NCBI GenBank assembly: GCA_963664285.2
Contig: CAXXNX010000037.1
Coordinates: 1-64,000 of the forward strand
Direction of reading: 5' to 3'
Source: JAJCYL01 sp963664285
GTDB lineage: Bacteria; Bacteroidota; Bacteroidia; Cytophagales; Cyclobacteriaceae
Length of the DNA stretch: 64,000 bases
In this document: piece after piece, positions 48,485-56,932 of the stretch
Layout: each line of letters opens with the position of its first letter
Position numbering within the stretch: the first letter of the stretch is position 1
Made by a program: the position numbers and the translations under genes
The notes under the pieces: model-generated
What the model was told of the DNA's origin: nothing
The model's database searches: none
The model's input: only the letters and a program-made list of their open reading frames with translations

Positions 48485-48560
48485 GCCTATGTTGCGTTCT
48501 ACTGGTTTTTTTTTGATATTTGTAGTAATGCTGCTATTGGCAGTAGAATATATGTTAGGC
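48485..48560 (+). other. attC-like recombination site 1
   Basis: GCCTATG (R''), 5-base spacer TTGCG, TTCTACTG (L''), a 36-base middle, CAGTAGAA (L'), 5-base spacer TATAT, and GTTAGGC (R', consensus GTTRRRY). L'' and L' are exactly complementary over 8 bp, and R'' and R' pair over GCCTA/TAGGC. Length is 76 bp. This order and spacing are those of integron attC sites. Confidence 0.72.
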
Positions 48561-48565
48561 AAAGA

Positions 48566-48890
48566 ATGATTTACAAAGTACGAGCAAAAATAATTGAAGA
48601 AAAATTAGGTGATTTTTATGAAAACTTACGGATGGAACAATCAACAGCCAATGTCCGGATGGTGAAGAAATGGTTTCTTCCATGAAACGAGCAGTGTTAA
48701 CTGAGCCGGTTTTATAGAATGGTTTGAGAGGTGTTTTTGTCCAACCCCTTTGCAGCATGAACGTGCAACCCATTATGATTCTTATTTTTCTAAAATAGAT
48801 ACTGAGACTGTCGATAGCTATGGTAAAATTAATGGAGAATCATTTTGGTCATATATGGAATCAATTAAAATCGGCAAGGAAGATGCCTAA
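48566..48890 (+). pseudogene. Integron cassette gene: conserved hypothetical protein, frameshifted
   Basis: ATG six bases after attC site 1, stop (TAA, 48888-48890) inside the R'' box of attC site 2: the usual cassette layout. The reading frame is MIYKVRAKIIEEKLGDFYE, then after a shift near 48622 TDGTINSQCPDGEEMVSSMK. After another shift near 48715 it continues as CFCPTPLQHERATHYDSYFS and ESFWSYMESIK. I recognise this as a small conserved hypothetical family of about 108 residues with no known function. Two indels make it inactive as sequenced. Confidence 0.7.
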
Positions 48891-48956
48891 TAAATCGTTG
48901 GACACGGATTTGAAAAATGCTATTCATTTTTCAAACCGGTCAACTTTACGTTAGCT
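48885..48956 (+). other. attC-like recombination site 2
   Basis: GCCTAAT (R''), 5-base spacer AAATC, then a long stem: GTTGGACACGGATTTGAAAAATG pairs with CATTTTTCAAACCGGTCAAC, leaving three single bases bulged on one strand. A 5-base spacer TTTAC and GTTAGCT (R') follow. Bulged extrahelical bases on one strand only are a hallmark of attC folding. Length is 72 bp. The formate dehydrogenase gene follows 18 bases later. Confidence 0.8.
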
Positions 48957-48974
48957 TAACTAAAGGAGATTATT

Positions 48975-50195
48975 ATGAGAAAAATCACCAATGCAAAAAT
49001 CGTGTGCGTGCTATATGACGATCCGGTTGATGGCTATCCCACAAATTACGCGCGCAGTGATATTCCTATACTGGATACTTACCCAGACGGACAAACCTTG
49101 CCATCTCCACAGTCGATTGATTATACTCCCGGAGCACTTCTCGGCAGCGTTTCTGGCGAGTTAGGTCTGCGTAAGTTCCTGGAAGAGCGTGGCCATGCAC
49201 TTGTCGTGACCTCCGATAAAGATGGCCCGGAATCTGTGTTTGAAAGAGAGCTTGTTGATGCAGATGTAGTGATCTCTCAACCCTTTTGGCCTGCGTATCT
49301 AACTGCAGAGCGGATAGCAAAGGCCAAAAATCTCCAGTTGGCAATCACAGCTGGTATTGGATCAGATCACGTTGATTTACAGGCGGCGATAGACCATAAC
49401 ATTACCATTTGCGAAATTACCTATAGTAATAGTATCAGTGTGGCGGAGCATGTCTGCATGATGATATTGTCGCTTGTTCGCAACTATATCCCGTCGTACA
49501 ACTGGGTAATCAAAGGAGGATGGAACATAGCCGATTGTGTTTCGAGGTCGTACGATATTGAAGGGATGAACGTTGGGACCGTCGCGGCAGGTCGTATTGG
49601 AAGCGCTATACTCAAAAGAATGAAACCTTTTGATGTGAAACTTCATTATACCGACAGGCACCGACTTCCACTTGGAATTGAAAAGAAACTCAACGTGACC
49701 TTCCATGAGAGTGTTGAATCCATGATCAAGATATGTGATGTGGTGACAATCAACTGCCCACTTCATCCTGAGACGGAGCATATGTTTGATGAGAAAATGA
49801 TTAGTAAAATGAAACGTGGCGCCTACCTGGTTAATACAGCTCGAGGAAAGATTTGTGACCGCGACGCTGTCGCAAAAGCCTTGGAGAGTGGTCATTTGGC
49901 CGGCTATGCGGGCGATGTCTGGTTTCCGCAACCGGCGCCTAATGATCATCCGTGGAGAACCATGCCGCACCATGCAATGACACCACACACTTCAGGCACT
50001 TCTTTGTCGGCACAGTCAAGATATGCCGCGGGTAGCAAAGAGATATTAGAATGCTGGTTCGAAGGTAAGCCGATTCGGAATGAATATCTCATAGTTGATG
50101 GAGGGAAGCTTGCGGGTGCAGGGGCACACTCCTATAGTGAGGGCAACGTTACCGGCGGCTCAAAAGAGGCTGAGAAATTCAAGACGGTCAACTAA
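48975..50195 (+). CDS. fdh: NAD-dependent formate dehydrogenase (D-2-hydroxyacid dehydrogenase family)
   Basis: The 406-residue protein follows the bacterial NAD-FDH pattern: CVLYDDPVDGYPTNYARSDIP, QPFWPAYLTAERI, LAITAGIGSDHVDLQAAID, ISVAEHVCMMILSL, NVGTVAAGRIGSAIL with the NAD-binding glycines, NTARGKICDRDAV and the catalytic histidine in MTPHTSGTSLSAQ. It oxidises formate to CO2, making NADH. A strong AAAGGAG Shine-Dalgarno precedes the ATG, and attC site 2 is directly upstream, so it was probably captured as a cassette from a proteobacterial-type source. At about 1.2 kb it is large for a cassette. Confidence 0.93.
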   Translation: MRKITNAKIVCVLYDDPVDGYPTNYARSDIPILDTYPDGQTLPSPQSIDYTPGALLGSVSGELGLRKFLEERGHALVVTSDKDGPESVFERELVDADVVISQPFWPAYLTAERIAKAKNLQLAITAGIGSDHVDLQAAIDHNITICEITYSNSISVAEHVCMMILSLVRNYIPSYNWVIKGGWNIADCVSRSYDIEGMNVGTVAAGRIGSAILKRMKPFDVKLHYTDRHRLPLGIEKKLNVTFHESVESMIKICDVVTINCPLHPETEHMFDEKMISKMKRGAYLVNTARGKICDRDAVAKALESGHLAGYAGDVWFPQPAPNDHPWRTMPHHAMTPHTSGTSLSAQSRYAAGSKEILECWFEGKPIRNEYLIVDGGKLAGAGAHSYSEGNVTGGSKEAEKFKTVN

Positions 50196-50352
50196 GTGAA
50201 TTCATCGCTATCAAGTGAAGCTAACAATTCGCTGGAGCCCGGGGAACCCCGCGCGAGGTGTGAAAGCCGAATGGGTAGGATTGCGGGGCCGCTCAGCTCG
50301 CAGCCTAAAGGGTGGACAAGTAACAAAACAACCATTTAGGAAATTAAATTTT
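50196..50352 (+). other. GC-rich stretch after the formate dehydrogenase, possible broken attC
   Basis: GCTAACAATTCGCTGGAGC at about 50219 looks like the R''-L'' half of an attC site, but I find no matching 3' half. The following GC-rich part is unlike the neighbouring host DNA. No gene is seen. Confidence 0.3.
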
Positions 50353-50486
50353 ATGAAAGCTGCCATTTACAAAAATATAGTCCTCCTCAAGTCCTGAAGA
50401 AAGAGGATATCGAACAGCCATCCATTCAATATGATGAAGTGCTAGTAAAAGTGCATAGCGCTTCAGTCAATCCATATTCTTTTTAA
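50353..50486 (+). pseudogene. Quinone oxidoreductase/zinc-type alcohol dehydrogenase, N-terminal remnant
   Basis: MKAAIYK, then a one-base shift into YSPPQVLKKEDIEQPSIQYD and EVLVKVHSASVNPYSF, is the start of an MDR-family NAD(P)-dependent reductase (GroES-like part). It ends in a stop after about 44 codons; about 280 residues are missing. Confidence 0.75.
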
Positions 50487-50658
50487 AACTACGCCCTTAT
50501 TCTCCCTGATATAACGCATCTTGTTATTTTTATGAGATAATGATTCCCGGTAGGTGCGGACAAAATATCTGCACCAACTTTGAGGTATTTTCATGTAAAA
50601 ATGATTAAATTCATTAGGGAGGTGTCAACTCTTCCTAATCACTATTTACACTATCATT

Positions 50659-51375
50659 ATGAGATTATGCTTCATTATAGTGTCTATCTTAATGCTCTCA
50701 AATAGTGGCCAGGCCCAATCCAAAATATATTTTAACGTCGGTACCAATTTCACAACCACCTATTTTAGAGAAGGATTCTATAGACTAGGGGTTGGTAATC
50801 GAATATTCGTTACAGATTCAGATTATAAATCAAAGACGTTTGGACAGTACTGGAATGCTGAACTTAATGTTGAAACAAGAATTAACAAGATCCTTTATGG
50901 GGTGACAGGCCTGTCTATTTCTCAGTCTGGATACAGCAACAGTAACGTTGGAAACATCAGCGGAGCCACTCTTTTTTTCAGTGACTTTGACGTAACATAC
51001 CTTGGAATTCCATTGCTCCTGAGGGTTAATTTTGTGAATGCTGTTCAGGTTGATCTTGGCTTTGTTGGACGCATTCCAGTGCGGGCCATTCTAGAAGAAA
51101 CCGGAAATAAAGGAAATCAATTTGAAGTGCACGCTAAAGAAAATATTGCTTCAAGTTTGAGCCAATTCAACCTGGGTGGTTATGCCCGGATAACTTTTTT
51201 AATCAACCGATTAACTCTTGCATTCTATGCAACAGGAGGCCAAAATATATTGGATAGTAATTTCATCAATGAATGGCCATTAGGTAATGGTAGTCAATCA
51301 CTGTTTTTACGGGATATTTATCCGAAGTTCAAATATCAAATGATAGGAATGAAAATGGGATTAAGAATTAAATGA
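50659..51375 (+). CDS. Outer-membrane beta-barrel protein, PorT-like in appearance
   Basis: The 238-residue protein has a signal peptide (RLCFIIVSILMLSNSGQAQ) and alternating beta strands (IYFNVGTNFTTTYF, YGVTGLSISQSGYS, LGIPLLLRVNF, LNLGGYARITF-like), ending in a strand (YQMIGMKMGLRIK) suited to outer-membrane insertion. It resembles the 'outer membrane protein beta-barrel' group of Bacteroidota. Its stop overlaps the start of the TPR-CHAT gene by four bases (ATGA), so the two are translationally coupled. Confidence 0.75.
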   Translation: MRLCFIIVSILMLSNSGQAQSKIYFNVGTNFTTTYFREGFYRLGVGNRIFVTDSDYKSKTFGQYWNAELNVETRINKILYGVTGLSISQSGYSNSNVGNISGATLFFSDFDVTYLGIPLLLRVNFVNAVQVDLGFVGRIPVRAILEETGNKGNQFEVHAKENIASSLSQFNLGGYARITFLINRLTLAFYATGGQNILDSNFINEWPLGNGSQSLFLRDIYPKFKYQMIGMKMGLRIK

Positions 51376-53852
51376 GGTTTCAATTTTCCATATGGATTAT
51401 CTGTATTATCCAGTTTTTGTGCATTGTTGTTAAAGCCACGCCCAGCTGGATAATTCTTGGTGATACTGCCAAAACCCAGAATACCAAACTCTCAATTTAT
51501 TCTGCGCTGACCAGTGGAGATGCGGCTTTGTATAAGGGGGAGTTGGGAGATGCTGAAAAACATTACAAAGAAGCTTATTCGTTAGTGGACAAGGCATTGG
51601 CTGAGAAAAGGGGTCACAGAATTTCAATTTTTAACGAGACCATTTTTGATCCAATCGACAAGCTAGGGCAGCTTTATCTACTCACCAATAATTTGAGAAA
51701 GGCTGAATACTATTTCGATTTATCAAAAAAATTATGAGATATTCATCTGCCAAAAACAAGTCTGTTTAGAGTACCTCCATTAGTAGGGTTAGGAGAAGTC
51801 TACTTAGCCCGGAACGAATTGGAAAAAGCGAAATCATATTTTATGACTGCTGAAAAGGTTTTCCACTCTTCTACCACTAGTTTTTACAATCCTGATAATA
51901 TTGGAAAGTCCATCCTGATAAATCAATTCGAAATTTCACTAAAAGAGAAAAACTATAAAGAAGCTGCAAAATATATGGATAGAATGTCTTCTGGCGGAAC
52001 AGAAACAGGATTTGATAAAAATGCCAGATCCAAGATTCCAAGAGTTTTTGAGTTAAAAGCCAGGTATTACTTGTCCATAGGTGATTTCGAGAAATCTAAA
52101 TATTATTTACAAAAAGCAAAGGAATTTGCAACAGTATTATCTGATGCTCTCATTCTGTTTAAAATTCTAAAAACGGAAGCTCTCTATCACTGGATTCAAA
52201 ACAACATCAGCAGTGCATATGGATCTTTCAAAGAACTAACTCAATCTTATAAAAACTATATCATTGATAATTTTGGTTCAATGAGTGAGTATGAAAGAGA
52301 AGGATTTTTTGCCAACCTTAAAAAGGATTTTGACTTGTTCAATGCATTTATAATTCAAAATTCAGACTATGGGCAGATTGAAGATTTATATGAACTGGCT
52401 TATAATAATCAGTTGTTTAGCAAGGCCCTTTTATTGAATCAAATAAACAAAATGAAAAATGGAATATTAGCCAGTGGAGACAACGAATTGATCAGGCAAC
52501 TCAACGAATGGGAAGCTGCGAAAGCCTATTTATCATCATTATATTATCAAAAAACCCCCAATCATCTTCTAATAGAAGAGACAGAATCTACCATAAACGA
52601 ATTGGAAAGGAAACTAAATCGTAAAACAGGACTTTTAAAAAATATTAATCAAGATATAAATTGGAATGATGTGCAATCCACACTGGATGATGACGAAGTA
52701 GCAGTAGAAATAATTAGAACAAAAGGATTTAGTCTTTTAACTGATCAGCAAGACCAATTGAATTTTGATTTCAATGATACAATTCGATACATGATGCTTT
52801 ATGTTTCCAGAAAAATGAATAAACCTCAATGTTTTACCATTGACAATGGAAGAGACCTGGAAGGTAAGTATTCAAACCTATATAGAAATTATATTAAACA
52901 TCAAATTCAAGATACAGACTCATATGGGCATTATTGGAATCCGATTAAAAAGCATCTGGAAAGTTATTACACAGTTTATTTATCGGCAGATGGAATTTTT
53001 AATCAGATTAATTTAAATACTCTTCAAAATCCTGACACCAAAAAATATGTGTTGGATGAAATGAACTTGGTTTTTGTAACTAATACCAAGGACTTGGTCC
53101 GCAGTAAGATAAATGCTGATTTGAAGAAAGCGGCACTATTTGGAAGGCCCAAATACCTGATTGATACCTCGAACCTGGAACTTGATAAGAAGCCGGTAGA
53201 AAAATCTGATCTTAGATCATTTAGCAGTGAGGTGTTTGACAATTTTCGTGAGCAAACTTTTGTTGATTTACCGGGAACGGAAGAAGAAGTCAGAAGTTTA
53301 GAAAATCTTTTAACCAATAGAGGTTGGGAGGTAAAAGCAAATTTCGGAATATCGGCTACGGAAGAAAATTTAAAGAATAGTTTCAATCCATATATTCTTC
53401 ATATAGCAACTCACGGTTTTTTTCTTCAGCAAAACAACCTCGATGGGGTTAATTCTATGATAAGATCGGGAATAATCCTGGCAGGTGTCAATAAGCTATA
53501 TCCTTCAACTAATGATGATGGAGTGCTCACTGCCTATGAAGCGACTAATCTTGATTTGGATTCTACTTACTTGGTGGTTCTCTCGGCTTGCGAGACAGGA
53601 TTAGGAGAAATAAAAAACGGAGAAGGAGTTTATGGACTCCAAAGAGGATTGGCAGTAGCAGGAGCAAGATATGTACTGATGTCACTTTGGAAAGTAGATG
53701 ATTTTGCTACCGGATTTTTGATGAAGGAATTTTACAGTAACTGGCTGGAAAATGGAGATATCCATATTGGATTCCATAATGCACAAGTGGAGTTAAGGAA
53801 AAAATATCAGCATCCATTTTATTGGGGTGCATTCGTGCTCTTAGGTAATTGA
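51372..53852 (+). pseudogene. Secreted TPR-CHAT protein, interrupted by an in-frame TGA
   Basis: The N-terminus is a signal peptide (FSIWIICIIQFLCIVVKA) followed by TPR units (GDAALYKGELGDAEKHYKEA). TGA at 51735-51737 interrupts the frame after DLSKKL, but the same frame continues with DIHLPKTSLFRVPPLVGLGE and more TPRs (EVYLARNELEKAKSYFMTA). The C-terminal CHAT domain has the caspase-like dyad in ILHIATHGFF (His) and VVLSACETGLG (Cys). CHAT proteins are cysteine protease-like; secreted TPR-CHAT proteins are frequent in Bacteroidota and of unknown role. Without read-through, the downstream part could only start internally (TTG at 51819) and would lack a signal peptide. Confidence 0.85.
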
Positions 53853-53855
53853 CAA

Positions 53856-54640
53856 ATGCGAAGAATTTTGATCATAGCACTATTATTAGCCGTCTGTGAG
53901 GTAAAAGCGCAATTGGACATTCGTGTAGGCATATCTCAAAATTTCTACAATATCAATTATGGGAGTGATTCCGATTATTTTTATGGAGGTGCTGGCACTA
54001 GTTCAGTAGGGCCGGTTGTTGATTTCGAATACCATCGCCAGAAGCACTATTGGATAAAGAAGGATACCGTTTTGAGTATGAAAAAATTAATGCTTACACT
54101 TCACAGTTCGATTTTAATGGGCTTTCATTATACATATCATACACATACGGTGAGTGGAGTGAATCAGGTAGATGACGATATATTTTCTAACTGGAATAAT
54201 AAATATCTTCACATACCACTACTCTATAAAATCAACTTTCAACCATTAATCAACTTGATGAGAATTTTCATATGAGTTTTGGTATCGGCGTTGTCAATTC
54301 ATTTTTATTGAGTTCGACATTAGAAGAACGGGCAACGATATATACCAGGGATAGTGAAGGTGAGATTTTGGATCAACAATTTGTTAGTGACGAGGCAAAC
54401 GTAAAACCATATGCCAAAAAATATATTCCTATGAAGGATTAGAAATGTCTGGCTCCTTCAAGCGGCTATATAGCCATTCGGGCATGGCTCAATTTTTCTG
54501 ATCAATACGATGTCAGAGGAGCAAACGTCTGCAAAACAATTGGCAAGTCCCCAAAGAACAATCCGTTTACCTAGGCTCATATGAGCGATGGGATAAAATC
54601 ACTTATACTGGGGGAGGATTTGTCCTTGGTTGGAAGATTA
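53856..54640 (+). pseudogene. Outer-membrane beta-barrel protein, frameshifted
   Basis: Starts four bases after the TPR-CHAT stop. It has a signal peptide (RILIIALLLAVCEVKAQ) and beta-strand pattern (LDIRVGISQNFYNINYG, HIPLLYKINFQP). The frame shifts near 54255 and continues as HMSFGIGVVNSFLLSSTLEE, then decays with stops near 54440 and 54570 towards the end of a barrel-like tail (LVGRLIRIN). It resembles the gene at 50659 in type, so the CHAT gene is framed by two barrel genes. Confidence 0.65.
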
Positions 54641-54851
54641 ATTAGAATTAATGCCAATTGAATAAATAATGAACACAAGTCGTCCTTGTTTTAGTTCTGC
54701 CAGGGTATTGTTTTAGTTCTGTCAGAACTATAGTAACCGGGAGCCATTTGAAAAAAAGTACTGTTTACCTTCTTCCATAATGGTAAAGTACTTTTAGTTG
54801 GTAACAAGACCAACTGAGGAGGTAGCAAGTGATGGGAAGTGGTAAACCTAA

Positions 54852-56472
54852 CCCGCATTATTCATAGGCCACCAATTTTGGGATTAATAATGGGTTGCTA
54901 ACTATTTTTGATTGGAGTGTATGTATTAATTTGAAGATCAACCAGGTTTCTGGATTTCAAAGGACATTAGAGCGTTTTTTTGTTAGAATTTTTCAATTTT
55001 CAGTCAAAGCTCTATTGTGTTCTTATGGAAGAACATTTTTTTGATTAAACCAAACTGTTTAACTGATCGGTCAGTTCACCGTAAGCAAATCGCCCAGCAG
55101 GTATTGATATCTAAAGGCTCTTGAGAATTGTATTGTCAATGATCTTTTCCTTTCTTTCAGGCACGCCCCAACCTTCATCAGGTAAAGCCGGATATTGTCC
55201 ACTTGCCATCGTTTAGCAAAGTGGTGTTTTGTTTTGGCAATTAATAATTTAATCTGCCGGAACATTTCATAACAGAGGGTAGCGATGATTAAACGCATGA
55301 AATTGGCCCAGTAGCGATGACAGGAAAGCCGGTCGGAATAAGTCATGTTTTTGAGTTCCTTTATTCGATTTTCACTGGCATCACCTCGCTTGACATAAAA
55401 ATCAAAGTAAATCTGTTGAGCGGTCATCGCTTCAAAGTTGCTCACAAAGTAACGGACATTCATTCCTTTTCCGGTAGACTCCACTTTGGCGTACAGCTTT
55501 TCAGAACGATCCCAGCTTTTGGCCTGGTAAGTAAACGGGCCAACAAACTCTTGATGTTTGATGATTTTTGAAGCATATTCCTTTTTTACTTCAATGATAG
55601 TCTGTTTGGTAAAAGTCTTTAAAACTTCATTACTACTAATACCTAAACAAAATTGAAGGTCAAACTGCTTAGCTATCCGATAAAAAGATGCTCCTGAAAA
55701 GCCACTATCCGCTCGAATAAGGATCTTTACTGAGGGCAGTTTTTTTCTGATTTTAATGACAATCCTTTTCAATAAGGCCACAAACCATTTGTTGGAGTGA
55801 CAATTGCCCGGACGTAGTACTGGTAAAATGACCTGACCGGTGTTCCCGTCCTTAAAGAACAACTCATGGTACATAGTCTGTCCATAATAGCCATTATACA
55901 AACTGAGTTGTTGGGATCCATGAGTAGGGTCATCGGTACCATCTACATCAATGATGATTTGACCAGTCTTCTCTTTCAACTCCTCTACATAACGGCCTAC
56001 AAACCATTGACTCATCTGGTAGATCAGACTCCGATCGGCCTTGTTTTCAAATCGACTTAAAGTAGGCTGGGAACATAATCCGCTATCTAGTACTTTACGG
56101 ATCACCGTTTACTCTCGGAGTTTTTGTTCGTCATTGCAATCCTGATAGCCCTGCATCATTAAAAACACCCGTTGGCGAAGCATTTCTTCATAAGTGTATT
56201 CGATAAAAAAGGGGTTTCGATAGTCAGGAATCAGTGCGGCGAAGCTTTTTAATAGACCAGTCTTTCTCTCTACTTTTTCACTTAACAATATCGCTCCGTC
56301 TGAGCTAATCGCTGATGCTGAAAAATCAAATTTAAAAGCTTGTTTTCCTCGATAAAATACGGTATCTTTTTCCTTATATTCAGGCATAAATTAATTGCTT
56401 ATTTTGTTGTCTAACTATCTCAATATAAGCAATTTATGCCTGTTTTTTATTGTCTACTATGAATTTTTCGGG
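54852..56472 (-). mobile_element. IS1380-family element, copy G, with CTAA target duplication
   Basis: 1621 bp, flanked by CTAA at 54848-54851 and 56473-56476. This is the one copy not in TTAA, and it fixes the element's exact ends at CCCG...CGGG. Its transposase gene carries a five-base substitution with a stop. Confidence 0.95.
55071..56387 (-). pseudogene. IS1380 transposase, copy G, nonsense mutation
   Basis: The sequence CGGATCC found in other copies reads CGTTTAC at about 56108, creating a TAA after LRE (residue 92). It also has VGRYVEEL for VDRYVEEL. The downstream part is open from 56105. Confidence 0.92.
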
Positions 56473-56476
56473 CTAA

Positions 56477-56932
56477 TGCTATTTCGCTGTTGTTGGTGTT
56501 GTCACCAACAATTAATACTGATAAATAAATGGCCTTGAAGAATCTCGAACAAGAAATTCAGTCCAAGAGAAATTGTTCATAAATCCATGTCTGAGCGCAG
56601 CGAGTTGTTTCCAGCTTACGGTAGTGTTGATATTCATTTTGTTCCTGGAAATCTCCTCACACTTTCCATAGACAAACGAGTTAAGCGTACTTTCTGTGAA
56701 GTTTACCGGTGCAGTGGGCGGCAAATACGGCGGTTGAGCGACAAAGGGTGTGTGCGGCCGGGGATGGCCATGTGTGCATAGCAGGAAGTGATTTGGCAGT
56801 GGGTTATTTATTTGGCGAAAGGCTTTTTGCTTCGTTTTTGGCCTATTAAAAATGAAGGCCCCTCCGGTAGGAGAAAGACTGCTGAAATGGCAAGCCTAAA
56901 TGAATAAATGGTTAACCTACATAAATCCCAAA
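56477..56932. other. Intergenic stretch without a recognised gene
   Basis: About 450 bp. A 9-bp-stem hairpin (TTGTTGGTG-TTGT-CACCAACAA, 56490-56511) lies at the start. Short open frames on both strands (for example 56587-56781) have no signal of translation. I see nothing else. Confidence 0.5.

Noticed and set aside
50215..50397. 60-codon frame MKLTIRWSPGNP...
   Set aside because: Covers a GC-rich non-coding stretch and runs into the remnant of the quinone oxidoreductase in another frame.
51735..51737. TGA recoding (selenocysteine or a TGA-as-tryptophan code)
   Set aside because: TGA ends uxuA, the IS1380 transposases and many other genes at their expected ends, and no SECIS-like structure was evident.
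56512..56781. Opposed 64- and 70-codon frames after IS1380 copy G
   Set aside because: No translation signal and no recognisable family; left as intergenic DNA.
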